A stretch of 64,000 bases of DNA. It comes from Thiomicrorhabdus sp. ZW0627 (lineage in GTDB: Bacteria; Pseudomonadota; Gammaproteobacteria; Thiomicrospirales; Thiomicrospiraceae). Shown in pieces: positions 37,730 through 49,182 of the stretch. Position numbers and translations under genes: made by a program. Every line of letters starts with the position of its first letter. The stretch's first letter is position 1. Below the pieces are notes generated by a model. That model saw only the letters and a list, made by a program, of their open reading frames with translations. It was not told where the DNA came from and searched no databases. The DNA lies in contig NZ_JARUQR010000001.1 of the NCBI RefSeq assembly GCF_029767005.1, positions 801,028 to 865,027 of the forward strand, read 5' to 3'.

Positions 37730-38641
37730 TTAAGCGATCTGCAACTCGGACTGAGGTGTCGCTTTCAATGCTGCGATACGATCAGCAAGAGGAGGATGCG
37801 AAGAGAAAGCCGCGCCCATCTTGCTCTTGAAATCAGAGATACCGAACGCTGCCAACTGGTCAGGCAATTCTCCCGGAGTCATCGATTGTAGACGCTCAAG
37901 AGCCGCAATCATGTTTTCCTTACCGGCCAAATAGGCACCACCGTTATCCGCATGGAATTCACGCTTACGCGAGAACCACATGGTGATCATACTTGCCAAA
38001 ATACCGAACAGGATTTCGAAGATGAACGACGCTACGAAATAACCGATACCGTGACCTTCTTCGTTCTTAAGGATAACGCGGTCGACAAAGTGCCCTGCAA
38101 TACGTGCAAAGAAGATAACGAAGGTGTTTACGATACCCTGCAACAACGCCATGGTCACCATGTCACCGTTTGCAACGTGAGCCACTTCATGTCCTAGTAC
38201 CGCTTCCACTTCGTTACGGCGCATGTTGCGCAGCAATCCGGTCGAAACCGCAACCAAAGAACTGTTCTTGGTCATACCGGTTGCGAACGCATTCGGTGCC
38301 GCACCATCGTAGATTGCAACTTCCGGACACTTGATACCGGCTTTTTGAGCCTGGCGCTGAACCGTTTCAAGCAACCATTGTTCATCGGCATTGCGAGGCG
38401 AAGTAATAACTTGTGCACCGGTCGTCTGCTTCGCCATCCACTTAGACATCGCCAAAGAGATAAATGAACCGGCAAAACCGATTACCATTGCAAACGTAAA
38501 TAGACCAGTGTAATCCAACCCACGGCCGTCAGACTGTAGAGAAGATACATTGACACCCATTGCGCTCAAAACCATCAGCACAATCGAGATGACTGCGATA
38601 ATCGCAATGTTTGTTAATATGAATAAACCAATACGCTTCAT
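37730..38641 (-). CDS. htpX: Membrane protease HtpX
   Basis: A 303-residue inner-membrane zinc protease for quality control. Two N-terminal membrane helices are followed by the zinc motif [13 protein letters not shown] (HExxH), two further hydrophobic segments and the third ligand region [14 protein letters not shown] sigma32-like promoter about 70-95 bases upstream suggests heat-shock control, as known for htpX in other species. Confidence 0.95.
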   Translation of the reverse strand: MKRIGLFILTNIAIIAVISIVLMVLSAMGVNVSSLQSDGRGLDYTGLFTFAMVIGFAGSFISLAMSKWMAKQTTGAQVITSPRNADEQWLLETVQRQAQKAGIKCPEVAIYDGAAPNAFATGMTKNSSLVAVSTGLLRNMRRNEVEAVLGHEVAHVANGDMVTMALLQGIVNTFVIFFARIAGHFVDRVILKNEEGHGIGYFVASFIFEILFGILASMITMWFSRKREFHADNGGAYLAGKENMIAALERLQSMTPGELPDQLAAFGISDFKSKMGAAFSSHPPLADRIAALKATPQSELQIA

Positions 38642-38710
38642 GTTTTTCTCCTTGATGAAGGTGTGTAGCTAACGATCGATTACTAACGATCAAATCGATA
38701 TATCGTAACT

Positions 38711-38736
38711 ATAAGGTTTTTTTATAACCTTTCAAG
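38711..38736 (-). promoter_or_regulatory. Heat-shock (sigma32-type) promoter of htpX
   Basis: On the minus strand, CTTGAAA (38730-38736) and CCTTAT (38711-38716) are 13 bases apart. The -35 is a perfect match, and the -10 matches CCCCAT in part. Confidence 0.5.
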
Positions 38737-38759
38737 TCTTTCATTCACGATTTTTTCAT

Positions 38760-38794
38760 CAAAAAAAAGGCCCGTTCAAACTGAACAGGCCTCT
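38760..38794 (-). terminator. Terminator of the gatCAB operon
   Basis: AGGCCTGTTCA and TGAACGGGCCT (minus strand) pair around a short loop and are followed by eight T. It contains one near-copy of the CAGGCCTG motif. Confidence 0.85.
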
Positions 38795-38803
38795 CCATTT
38801 TGC

Positions 38804-40237
38804 TTAATCGCTCAACTTGGCTTTCAGTATCTGGTTAACCTGACCCGGGTTGGCCTGGCCGCCGGAAGCCTTCATGATCTGACCGACGAAATACCCCAAC
38901 ATCTTCTCCTGTCCGCCTTTATAGGCTTCGACTTGAGACGGATTGTTCGCCAGCACTTCATCAACCAGAGCCTCAATCGCACCAGTATCGGTGATCTGCT
39001 TCAGGCCTTTGCTTTCGATGATCTCATCCGCAGAACCTTCACCGTTCCACATCGCATCAAATACTTGCTTGGCGATCTTGCCGGAAATGGTGTTGTCGCT
39101 GATACGATTCAACATGCCAGCCATCATATCGGCAGTAACCGGCGCATCCTTGACGCTCAAACCGTCTTTATTCAAGGCGCCCGAGAAACCGGTAATCATC
39201 CAGTTCGCACACAACTTGATGTCTTTTCCACCAGTCTTCTCGACCACAGACTCGAAGAATTCCGCCATGTCACGAGACCCGGTCAATACACCTGCATCGT
39301 AATCGCTCAATCCAAAATCCGCCACGTAACGTGCACGCTTGGCGTCCGGCAATTCCGGCATCGAGGCGCTGATCGCTTCGATGGTTTCCTCGGTGATGAC
39401 TACCGGCAACAGATCCGGACAAGGGAAATAACGGTAATCGTTTGCTTCTTCCTTGGTTCGCATCGAACGGGTCACGTCATTCTCGGAATCGTACAGACGG
39501 GTTTCCTGCACAACCTGCCCACCGCTTTCCAACAATTCAATCTGGCGTTCGATCTCGAATTCGATTGCTTTTTCAATGAAACGGAACGAGTTGATGTTCT
39601 TCAACTCTGCACGCGTACCCAATGGCTCGCCCGGGCGACGCACCGAAACGTTCGAATCCACACGGAAAGAACCTTCCTGCATGTTCCCGTCACAAATCCC
39701 CAAATACTGCACCAACTCGTGCATCTTACGGGCATAGGCCACCGCCTCTTTCGCCGAAGACAAATCCGGCTCTGAAACGATTTCCAACAACGGAGTTCCT
39801 GCACGGTTCAAATCGATCCCTGTCTGTCCAGGCACCGCACCGTGAATCGACTTACCGGCATCTTCTTCCAAGTGTGCACGAGTCACTCCAATGGTCTTCT
39901 TGACGCCGTCCACTTCAATCTCAAGCGTTCCCTTACCGACAATCGGATAATTGAACTGCGAGGTTTGATAACCTTTCGGCAAATCAGGATAAAAATAGTT
40001 CTTACGGTCAAACACCGATTTACGGCCGATTTCGGCATTCAATGCCAATCCTAGCATGACCGACTTACCAATGACCGCTTCGTTCAGTACCGGCAACATA
40101 CCCGGCATTCCAACATCAATCGGGCAGGCCTGGGTATTCGGCTCTGCGCCATAGGCGATCGAAGATCCTGAAAATATCTTGGTGTTTGTAGTCAGCTGCG
40201 CGTGAATCTCCAAACCAATTACGACTTCCCAACTCAT
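38804..40237 (-). CDS. gatB: Aspartyl/glutamyl-tRNA amidotransferase subunit B
   Basis: A 477-residue subunit of GatCAB, which activates Glu-tRNA(Gln) or Asp-tRNA(Asn) with ATP and amidates it. [10 protein letters not shown] and the segment [20 protein letters not shown] are the conserved signature, and a C-terminal YqeY-like tail holds ILKAKLSD. It follows gatA by 19 bases. Confidence 0.97.
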   Translation of the reverse strand: MSWEVVIGLEIHAQLTTNTKIFSGSSIAYGAEPNTQACPIDVGMPGMLPVLNEAVIGKSVMLGLALNAEIGRKSVFDRKNYFYPDLPKGYQTSQFNYPIVGKGTLEIEVDGVKKTIGVTRAHLEEDAGKSIHGAVPGQTGIDLNRAGTPLLEIVSEPDLSSAKEAVAYARKMHELVQYLGICDGNMQEGSFRVDSNVSVRRPGEPLGTRAELKNINSFRFIEKAIEFEIERQIELLESGGQVVQETRLYDSENDVTRSMRTKEEANDYRYFPCPDLLPVVITEETIEAISASMPELPDAKRARYVADFGLSDYDAGVLTGSRDMAEFFESVVEKTGGKDIKLCANWMITGFSGALNKDGLSVKDAPVTADMMAGMLNRISDNTISGKIAKQVFDAMWNGEGSADEIIESKGLKQITDTGAIEALVDEVLANNPSQVEAYKGGQEKMLGYFVGQIMKASGGQANPGQVNQILKAKLSD

Positions 40238-40256
40238 TCTGTAAACTCTCCCTGCC

Positions 40257-41711
40257 TTATTGATATTGTGCCGGCATACGGGTGTGCCAGTCAGTCACTT
40301 GTTGATATTGGTGAGCAATATTCAACAGTTTGGTTTCACTAAAATAAGGACCCACGATGTGTAGCCCTACAGGACGGTCGTTTACAAAACCAGCCGGAAC
40401 CGAAATTCCTGGCAGGCCTGCCAGGTTTACCGGAATGGTGTACAAATCTGCCAGATACATGCTGGTCGGATCGTCGGTCTTCTCACCGATGTTAAATGCA
40501 GGCGTCGGTGCAACCGGCCCCATGATTACGTCACAAGACTCGAACGCCTTGGTGAAATCGTCACGTACCATGCGGCGCAACTTCTGAGCTTTCAAATAGT
40601 AAGCGTCGTAATAACCGGCGGAAAGCGCATAGGCTCCAACCATGATACGTCGCTTAACCTCGGCACCGAATCCTTCAGAACGAGATCGCTTATAAAGGTC
40701 CTGCAAATCTTTTGGATTTTCACAACGGTAACCGAAACGCACGCCGTCAAAACGAGACAGGTTTGAAGAGGCTTCGGCCGGCGCCAATACATAGTAAGAA
40801 GGAACCGCCAAATCTTTGTTCGGCAAGTGGACTTCCACCACTTCGGCACCCAGTTTCTCAACTTCGGCGATGGCGTTGCGGACAACCGCTTCTACGTCCG
40901 CATCCAGACCTTCACCGAAATACTCGGCAGGTACACCGACCTTAAGCCCTTTCAATGATTGACCCAAATCGGCCGCATAATCCACCGCTTCACGCTGCAA
41001 AGAAGTCGAATCACGCTCATCGAATCCGGCCATGGCATTCAACATCCAGGCAGAATCTTCCGCCGAACGCGTCATTGGTCCGGCCTGATCGAAACTTGAT
41101 GCATAAGCGACAATACCAAAACGCGAAACCGAACCGTAGGTCGGCTTGATTCCGGTAATCCCGCAGAAAGAAGCTGGCTGTCGGATCGAACCACCGGTAT
41201 CAGTACCGGTCGCCATCGGCGCCAAACCGGCTGCGATCACCGCCGCTGCTCCACCGGAAGAACCGCCCGGAACCGCTTTATGATCCCACGGGTTCTTGGT
41301 CGGCCCGTAATAACTGCTCTCCGACGAAGACCCCATGGCGAATTCATCCATATTGGTCTTACCCAGAATCGGCATGCCTGCTTTCTTCAACTGGGTCACC
41401 ACGTGCGCATCGTAAGGTGCGATGAAGTTATCAAGCATCTTGGAACTACAAGATGTCTTGACTCCGTCGGTACAGAAAATGTCTTTATGGGCGACCGGAA
41501 TCCCGGTCAACAGCCCCGCTTCACCGGAAGCCAACATCTTATCGGCCTCTTCCGCCATAGCAATCGCCAATTCAGGAGTCACGGTTACATAAGCATTGAG
41601 TTCAGCGTCGTATTTCGAAATACGGTCTAAATAATGTTGTGTCAATTGCACACTGGTAATTTCACCTGCATGCAGCTTTTCACTCATCTGTTTAATGGTT
41701 AAATTGTGCAT
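40257..41711 (-). CDS. gatA: Aspartyl/glutamyl-tRNA amidotransferase subunit A
   Basis: A 484-residue amidase-signature enzyme that frees ammonia from glutamine. The Ser-cisSer-Lys triad is seen in IPVAHKDIF (Lys), [10 protein letters not shown] and [13 protein letters not shown] (Ser residues). It lies between gatC and gatB in the classic order. Confidence 0.97.
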   Translation of the reverse strand: MHNLTIKQMSEKLHAGEITSVQLTQHYLDRISKYDAELNAYVTVTPELAIAMAEEADKMLASGEAGLLTGIPVAHKDIFCTDGVKTSCSSKMLDNFIAPYDAHVVTQLKKAGMPILGKTNMDEFAMGSSSESSYYGPTKNPWDHKAVPGGSSGGAAAVIAAGLAPMATGTDTGGSIRQPASFCGITGIKPTYGSVSRFGIVAYASSFDQAGPMTRSAEDSAWMLNAMAGFDERDSTSLQREAVDYAADLGQSLKGLKVGVPAEYFGEGLDADVEAVVRNAIAEVEKLGAEVVEVHLPNKDLAVPSYYVLAPAEASSNLSRFDGVRFGYRCENPKDLQDLYKRSRSEGFGAEVKRRIMVGAYALSAGYYDAYYLKAQKLRRMVRDDFTKAFESCDVIMGPVAPTPAFNIGEKTDDPTSMYLADLYTIPVNLAGLPGISVPAGFVNDRPVGLHIVGPYFSETKLLNIAHQYQQVTDWHTRMPAQYQ

Positions 41712-41724
41712 TTTAAAACTTCAC

Positions 41725-42012
41725 TCACTCAATTACTTGTGGGACTAGATACAGTCCGTTCTCAGCCGAAGGTGCGATGGATTGCAGCTTCTCATGCTGA
41801 TCCACTTCGGTCACCACGTCCGCACGCAAACGCTGCACCTGATCCAATGGATGCGCCATCGGATCGACACCTTCCGTGTCCGCCGCTTCCATTTGCTTGA
41901 ACAAATCCAAAATATTGGAAAGCTTCGCCGCAACCTGATCCACCTCATTCTCTTCAACCGCGATGGCCGCTAAACGAGAAATATATTCGACTTCCGTTTT
42001 TCCTAAAGACAC
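41725..42012 (-). CDS. gatC: Aspartyl/glutamyl-tRNA amidotransferase subunit C
   Basis: A 95-residue helper subunit that stabilises GatA-GatB. VEYISRLAAIAVEENEVD and the pattern LSNILDLFKQMEAADTEGVD are typical. It is the first gene of gatCAB, 13 bases before gatA. Confidence 0.95.
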   Translation of the reverse strand: MSLGKTEVEYISRLAAIAVEENEVDQVAAKLSNILDLFKQMEAADTEGVDPMAHPLDQVQRLRADVVTEVDQHEKLQSIAPSAENGLYLVPQVIE

Positions 42013-43397
<1,385 letters not shown>

Positions 43398-43417
43398 TTT
43401 CCGGCTGTAACAACACC

Positions 43418-43456
43418 GCCCGGATTCCACAACAACGTCGTTTGCGAGATCCGGGC
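43418..43456 (+). other. Hairpin between mreB and mreC
   Basis: GCCCGGAT (43418-43425) and ATCCGGGC (43449-43456) form a perfect 8-bp stem with a 23-base loop. There is no T-tract, so it is more likely a processing or mRNA-stability element that sets mreB level above mreC than a full terminator. Confidence 0.45.
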
Positions 43457-43517
43457 ATTCAACGACTTGGGAGATTGAGTCATCAACCTTAACGCATCTT
43501 CACCGCAACAAGAAGGA

Positions 43518-44321
43518 GTGCAATTCGTCATTGCATTTATTCTTGCTATCGCGTTAATGGCCGCCGACCATTACGGCAAGTTGATGGGCAGCTTCCGAAG
43601 CGTGCTCCTTACCACCCTGAACCCAATCGAACAGGCCGCTTCCCTTCCAAAACAGTTCTATGTCCTGGTGACCACCGACTTCACCTCAATGGACGAGCTC
43701 AAACTCGAAAACCAGAAACTCAAAACCGAAATTTTGTTGCTCAAAGCCAAGATGCAGCAATACACCAACATGGAATTGGAAATTTCACGCTTGGAAGGTC
43801 TGCTTGGTACAACCGGTAAAATGGACGGGCAAAGCGTACAGATCGCAACCGTCACGTTTTTCAGCAGCAACCCTCTTTCCCAGTTCATCACTCTAAACAA
43901 GGGACAGTTGGACAAGGTCGCTGAAAAACAGGTCGTGATCGACGAACAAGGAATCATGGGACAGATCGTCCAGACCACTTTGACTACGTCACGGGTACTG
44001 TTGATTACCGACCCGGACCACCAAATCCCTGTGCGTATCCAGCGTACCGGGCAACGTGGAATCCTCACAGGAACCGGTCACGATTCAGTCACCCTGTCGT
44101 TCATTCCCAAAAACAGTTCGGTACAAGTCGGCGACCTGATTGAAAGCTCAGGACTGGGAGATGTTTTCCCGGCAGGTTACCCAGTGGCTAAAGTCAACCA
44201 GATCAACGAAGTTGAAGGCGAACCCTATCTGGAAGTCATCGCCACCCCAGTAGCGAATTCCCGACAGGCGCATAAGGTCTTGATATTGACCTCGGAAAAG
44301 AAGAAGATTCAAAATGACTGA
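43518..44321 (+). CDS. mreC: Rod-shape protein MreC
   Basis: A protein of about 267 residues with one N-terminal membrane helix (FVIAFILAIALMAADHYG), a coiled coil (about 55-95, LKLENQKLKTEILLLKAKMQ) and the paired beta-barrel periplasmic domain (VLLITDPDHQIPVRIQRTGQ). It scaffolds the elongasome. The start is doubtful: the GTG at 43518 has its only ribosome-like site directly against it. An in-frame ATC at 43482 has GGGAG about 8 bases upstream and would add 12 plausible residues. It overlaps mreD by 8 bases. Confidence 0.9.
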   Translation: MQFVIAFILAIALMAADHYGKLMGSFRSVLLTTLNPIEQAASLPKQFYVLVTTDFTSMDELKLENQKLKTEILLLKAKMQQYTNMELEISRLEGLLGTTGKMDGQSVQIATVTFFSSNPLSQFITLNKGQLDKVAEKQVVIDEQGIMGQIVQTTLTTSRVLLITDPDHQIPVRIQRTGQRGILTGTGHDSVTLSFIPKNSSVQVGDLIESSGLGDVFPAGYPVAKVNQINEVEGEPYLEVIATPVANSRQAHKVLILTSEKKKIQND

Positions 44322-44817
44322 CCGCTTTATCGATCTCGAATTCTCACAGGCGCGCTGGCTGGTTCTGATCACCTATTTCCTCGGGCTGACTCTTGATACG
44401 ATGATGAGTATGCAGGACGCAAACCTACTCGCACCGTCTTTCACGCTCATGTTTTTAATGTACTGGAGCGCACAGTTCCTAAAAAACACCCATTTCCTAT
44501 CGGCATTCCTGCTAGGTCTGTTTCTGGACGCCTTATATGGCACAACACTCGGTGCCCATTCGCTGATTTTGATCGTCATCACCTTCATCATGTTGCGTTA
44601 CCGACTTTTGTTCCGATCGCACTCGGTGCTTCAGCAGGCGTTCGTCATCATTTTCTACCTTATGGCCTACCAGTTCATCTCTTATGTGATGTTCTCGCCC
44701 ACACTTGATTCGGATCAGAAAATCGAATATTGGCTTATGCCTTTCACCAGTTTAATCGCCTGGCCGATCCTGGCACTCAGCCTACGTTGGGTGACTCAAA
44801 GACTGATTACCGCTTAG
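44314..44817 (+). CDS. mreD: Rod-shape protein MreD
   Basis: A 167-residue inner-membrane protein with five or six hydrophobic helices. FLLGLFLDALYGTTLGAHSL matches the conserved GLxxDxxxGxxLG pattern. It overlaps the mreC end and lies 9 bases before mrdA. Confidence 0.93.
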   Translation: MTDRFIDLEFSQARWLVLITYFLGLTLDTMMSMQDANLLAPSFTLMFLMYWSAQFLKNTHFLSAFLLGLFLDALYGTTLGAHSLILIVITFIMLRYRLLFRSHSVLQQAFVIIFYLMAYQFISYVMFSPTLDSDQKIEYWLMPFTSLIAWPILALSLRWVTQRLITA

Positions 44818-44826
44818 GGGTTCATC

Positions 44827-46647
44827 ATGCATGAACACTTAGAGTTCAACAGCGATGCGGAAGCTTTTAGCGAGAAACGCCTGTTCCGAAACCGCCTTAT
44901 CTTTGCAATGTTCTTCGTGCTGGCGTTGTTCTCTGTGCTCATTGGCCGCATGGCTTATCTCCAATGGTTCGACTTCGAACGCTATCATCTGATGGCCGAA
45001 GACAACCGAATTTCGGTGGAAACCATCCCCCCTACACGAGGGAAAATCTACGACCGGAATCACATCCTGCTAGCCGATAACCAACCGGTTTTCACCTTGA
45101 AGTTCACCCGTGAAAAAATCGAGGATATGGATCTTGTCCAGAAAAAGATAGCTGAACTTCTGCCTGATTTCACGGAAGAACGACGCGATAAGTTCTTCGA
45201 AAAGCTTAAAAAGACCAGTCGTTCAAAAACCATTCTTCTACCCTATAGCCTCACCGAAAAGGAAGCGGCGCAATTTGCAGTCCAAAGTTATGACCTTCCG
45301 GGCGTCGTACTGACTGCACGTCTAAAACGAACCTACCCATTCGGTGCGACCGGCGTCCATGCAATCGGCTATGTCGGCCGCATCAACATGAAAGAGCTGA
45401 CCAATCTTAACGAAAGCGACTACCGCGGTACCGACGTCATAGGAAAACTCGGAATTGAACGCTATTATGAGGACAAACTGCACGGCAAACCCGGCATCCA
45501 GCAAGTGGAGACAAATGCCCGCGGCCGCGTCCTGCGCAAACTCGAAACCACTCCGTCCATCCCCGGTGAAGACATTCAGCTAACACTGGACATCAAACTG
45601 CAACAGTATGCCGAATCCCTGTTCAAAAACCACAAACGAGGTTCGATTGTCGCCATCGACCCCAAAAACGGTGAAGTGCTCGCATACGTCAGCGTTCCGA
45701 CCTTCGACCCGAACCTGTTTGTCGATGGAATCGACCAGGCCTCCTATAGAGCCCTGTTGAAAAACCCGAACAAGCCTTTTATCAACCGTGGAATCAACGG
45801 TAAATACCCTCCCGGCTCAACCATCAAACCGTTCGTTGCATTAGGAGCCATCGAAAGAAACATCATCTCCCCGAACAAAAAGATTTACGATCCCGGCTAC
45901 TTTGAATACATGGGGCATCGTTACCGCGACTGGAAACGCACCGGACACGGGCTAATGGACATGGAAGATGCCATCACTCAGTCATGCGATACCTATTTTT
46001 ATGAGTTGAGCCTGGATATGGGCATCGATACCATTCACGACTCCATGGCGCCTTTCGGATTCGGCTCTTTAACCGGCATTGATATTCCCGGAGAGTCTAA
46101 AGGAATACTGCCTTCCCAAAAATGGAAACGTGAAACCAAAGACCTTCCTTGGTATCGAGGCGAGACCATCATCAGTTCGATCGGTCAAGGTTACAACCTG
46201 GCCACTCCGGTTCAACTCGCGAAAGCGACTGCCATTTTGGCAAATGGTGGAAAGATCATTCAACCGCACCTGCTGAGAAGCGCCGAACTGGAACCACCCA
46301 AGCAAATCGAAATCAAAGACATCAAAAACTGGGAACGCGTCATCAAGGCGATGCGCAACGTCATGCATGGAGCGAGAGGAACGGCTCGCAGACACGGTGT
46401 CGGACTTCCGTTTAAAATGGCTGGTAAAACCGGAACTGCCCAGGTATTCAGCCTGAACGAAAGCGACTATGAAGCCGAAAACATCGACAAGTCCCTGCAC
46501 GACCACTCGCTTTTCATCGGTTTCGCCCCATTGAACGACCCTAAAATTGCCGTCGCCGTGATTGTTGAAAACGGTGGAAGCGGTAGCCGTACAGCTGCGC
46601 CGATGGGCGTCGATGTGATCAAGAAATACCTTGAACACACTCCATAA
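44827..46647 (+). CDS. mrdA: Penicillin-binding protein 2 (elongation transpeptidase)
   Basis: A 606-residue class B PBP, the transpeptidase of the elongasome. Membrane anchor at about 22-45; PBP dimerisation domain with IPPTRGKIYDRN; transpeptidase motifs YPPGSTIKPF (SxxK), SCDTYFYELS (SxD-type region) and GKTGTAQVF (KTG). It is followed 23 bases later by rodA, its glycosyltransferase partner. Confidence 0.97.
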   Translation: MHEHLEFNSDAEAFSEKRLFRNRLIFAMFFVLALFSVLIGRMAYLQWFDFERYHLMAEDNRISVETIPPTRGKIYDRNHILLADNQPVFTLKFTREKIEDMDLVQKKIAELLPDFTEERRDKFFEKLKKTSRSKTILLPYSLTEKEAAQFAVQSYDLPGVVLTARLKRTYPFGATGVHAIGYVGRINMKELTNLNESDYRGTDVIGKLGIERYYEDKLHGKPGIQQVETNARGRVLRKLETTPSIPGEDIQLTLDIKLQQYAESLFKNHKRGSIVAIDPKNGEVLAYVSVPTFDPNLFVDGIDQASYRALLKNPNKPFINRGINGKYPPGSTIKPFVALGAIERNIISPNKKIYDPGYFEYMGHRYRDWKRTGHGLMDMEDAITQSCDTYFYELSLDMGIDTIHDSMAPFGFGSLTGIDIPGESKGILPSQKWKRETKDLPWYRGETIISSIGQGYNLATPVQLAKATAILANGGKIIQPHLLRSAELEPPKQIEIKDIKNWERVIKAMRNVMHGARGTARRHGVGLPFKMAGKTGTAQVFSLNESDYEAENIDKSLHDHSLFIGFAPLNDPKIAVAVIVENGGSGSRTAAPMGVDVIKKYLEHTP

Positions 46648-46670
46648 CTTATACAGACAGATGCCGAACC

Positions 46671-47798
46671 ATGAAAATCACCATTCCACAATCTGATAAC
46701 GTATACCGCAAGAACAAAGGACTCCTCGACATCCTGCATATCGACGGCTGGCTGTTACTGGGCATTCTGATGTTGCTGGCCGGCAGTACCCTGCTGGTCT
46801 ACAGCGCATCTGGCGGTGACATTAACGTCACCTACCGTCACCTGATACGCATCGGCTTCGCACTGACCCTACTGTTGGTATTCGCTCAGATTCCACCCAA
46901 CATACTCTACCTGTTCACCCCATGGCTGTTCATACTCGGCATCCTGATGCTGATTGCCGTCATCCTGTTCGGAGACATCGGTAAAGGAGCACAACGCTGG
47001 CTGAATCTGGGGCCGATTCGTTTCCAGCCGTCGGAATTGATGAAACTGGTACTGCCAATGATGGTGGCCTGGCTGTTCGCTCACTCCACCCTTCCCCCCA
47101 GTTACAGACGCTTGCTCGTCGGCGCCGGACTGATCGCGCTCACGGCCGGACTGATTGTTGTCCAACCTGATCTGGGAACCTCGCTATTAATCGCCATGAG
47201 TGGGCTATTCGTACTATTCTTCGCAGGCCTGCCATGGAAAATTATCTTCGGTGCCATTGCAACCACCCTTGTCAGCTTGCCGATTGTCTGGCACTTCATG
47301 CACGCCTACCAAAAACAGCGTGTCCTGACCTTCCTCAACCCGGAATCCGACCCGCTAGGCAGCGGTTACCATATCATCCAGTCCAAAATTGCCATCGGTT
47401 CCGGCGGAATTGAAGGCAAAGGCTTTATGGGCAGCACTCAGGCGCACCTCGACTTCTTGCCGGAAAGCACCACCGACTTCATCTTTTCGGTTCTGTCCGA
47501 AGAGTTCGGATTGATCGGGGTCATCATTCTACTCAGCATGTACGTGTTCGTTATCGCACGAGGCCTCTACATCGCCTCACAGGCACAAGACAACTTCACG
47601 CGTCTGATCGCATCCAGCCTGATGATGACACTTTTCGTCTACGTCTTCGTCAACATAGGCATGGTGAGTGGGCTACTGCCTGTCGTTGGCCTTCCGTTAC
47701 CATTGATGAGTTACGGCGGTAGTGCATTGGTCACTCTGATGATCAGTTTCGGTATTTTAATGTCGATTCACACTCATAAAAAAATGCTGTCCAATTAA
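46671..47798 (+). CDS. rodA: Rod-shape glycosyltransferase RodA (SEDS family)
   Basis: A 375-residue protein with about ten membrane helices, the SEDS polymerase that works with PBP2. GAQRWLNLGPIRFQPSELMK and SGGIEGKGFMGSTQ are signature segments. ESTTDFIFSVLSEEFGLIG holds the conserved Asp, and LPLPLMSYGGSAL is near the end. Confidence 0.97.
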   Translation: MKITIPQSDNVYRKNKGLLDILHIDGWLLLGILMLLAGSTLLVYSASGGDINVTYRHLIRIGFALTLLLVFAQIPPNILYLFTPWLFILGILMLIAVILFGDIGKGAQRWLNLGPIRFQPSELMKLVLPMMVAWLFAHSTLPPSYRRLLVGAGLIALTAGLIVVQPDLGTSLLIAMSGLFVLFFAGLPWKIIFGAIATTLVSLPIVWHFMHAYQKQRVLTFLNPESDPLGSGYHIIQSKIAIGSGGIEGKGFMGSTQAHLDFLPESTTDFIFSVLSEEFGLIGVIILLSMYVFVIARGLYIASQAQDNFTRLIASSLMMTLFVYVFVNIGMVSGLLPVVGLPLPLMSYGGSALVTLMISFGILMSIHTHKKMLSN

Positions 47799-47932
47799 AT
47801 CTAAACGGCCTAGGTCATTTCGATTTATATAAGAATATGGTAAATTAACCCACTCAAGGAAATAGCCTTATTTGGCGCGCTTAAGAGTCAAACCCTTTTA
47901 ACATTAAAACGCTTTTAAACAGAGCACAGTGG

Positions 47933-49129
47933 ATGATTATGCAAACACTTAGATCTCGATTCATGCTTCTTTTTTTACTATTAACTCCTCTGTTCGTTCA
48001 GGCGGCTCCTCAACCCCTGCCTGCACCGGTGATTCCGCACGTCGTTCCGTCGGCACCGCAAATAGCGGGAACCTCTCATCTGCTGATCGATTTCGACAGC
48101 GGTAAGGTGCTAGCGGAAAAAGACGCCAACCAGCGCATTGAGCCGGCCAGTCTGACCAAAATCATGACCGGTTACGTCGTCATCAACGAATTGACGAACG
48201 GCAACATGAGCATGGACGAGATGGTCACCATCAGTAAAAAAGCCTGGAAAATGCCTGGTTCAAAAATGTTCATCGAAGTGGGCAAACAGGTATCGGTTCG
48301 CGACCTGATCAAAGGGATGGTGATTCAATCGGGTAACGACGCCAGTGTCGCCTTGGCCGAACACATTGCCGGCAGCGAAGAAGTGTTTGCCCAGTTGATG
48401 AACAAATATGCCAAAGCATTGGGGATGGAGCACACCCACTTCATGAATGCGACAGGCCTGCCTAATCCGGATCATTACACCACAGCGCATGACCTGGCCA
48501 TTCTAACCAAAGCGTTGATCTCAAAATTCCCGGAAGAGTACAAATGGTACTCCGAGAAAAAATTCACCTATAACGGAATCACTCAGTACAACCGTAACAA
48601 ACTGTTGTGGCAGGATCCAACCGTTGACGGCCTGAAAACTGGACATACCGAGACAGCCGGTTACTGCCTTGTCTCATCCGCCAAGCGCGACAATATGCGC
48701 TTGATTAGCGTGGTATTGGGCACCAACAGCATGGAAAAACGTGTTCAGGAAAGCCAGAAACTGTTGAACTACGGTTTCCGTTTCTTTGAAACCCATCCAC
48801 TATACAAAGCCCAGCAGCGTTTGAACGATGTCACGGTCTGGGAAGGCAGCAAGGACATTCTGGGCGTCGGCTTGGCACACGATCTTTATGTCACCATTCC
48901 ACGTGGTCAGTATAAAGATCTGAAGATCGAAACTACTTTGGAGCCGGAAATCATCGCTCCGATTGAAACCAACCAGCCTCTTGGAGAACTACAGGTTTCA
49001 TTGAACGGTGAAGTCATCGCTGAACAACCTTTGGTTGCCCTTTCTAATGTGGAAGAAGGTTCGTTCTTCAAAAAGCTGATCGATCAGATCAAACGCACGT
49101 TCAGCTCGTTGTTCAGCTTTCTTGATTAA
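47933..49129 (+). CDS. dacA: D-alanyl-D-alanine carboxypeptidase (PBP5/6 type)
   Basis: A 398-residue periplasmic low-molecular-weight PBP that trims pentapeptide side chains. Signal peptide about 1-25 (ending VQAAPQ); motifs PASLTKIMTGYV (SxxK), IQSGNDASVALAE (SxN) and DGLKTGHTETAGYC (KTG). The PBP5 C-terminal beta domain is followed by an amphipathic anchor (FFKKLIDQIKRTFSSLFSFL). It lies downstream of rodA after 134 bases and leads into the lip genes. Confidence 0.94.
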   Translation: MIMQTLRSRFMLLFLLLTPLFVQAAPQPLPAPVIPHVVPSAPQIAGTSHLLIDFDSGKVLAEKDANQRIEPASLTKIMTGYVVINELTNGNMSMDEMVTISKKAWKMPGSKMFIEVGKQVSVRDLIKGMVIQSGNDASVALAEHIAGSEEVFAQLMNKYAKALGMEHTHFMNATGLPNPDHYTTAHDLAILTKALISKFPEEYKWYSEKKFTYNGITQYNRNKLLWQDPTVDGLKTGHTETAGYCLVSSAKRDNMRLISVVLGTNSMEKRVQESQKLLNYGFRFFETHPLYKAQQRLNDVTVWEGSKDILGVGLAHDLYVTIPRGQYKDLKIETTLEPEIIAPIETNQPLGELQVSLNGEVIAEQPLVALSNVEEGSFFKKLIDQIKRTFSSLFSFLD

Positions 49130-49182
49130 TTAAATTAAGGTTAATTTGTGGCGCCAGCCACCTGTTTAGGAAACGTTACTCA

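Noticed and set aside
38933-39775. 280-codon open frame antisense to gatB
   Set aside because: Shadow frame opposite a conserved gene; no motif.
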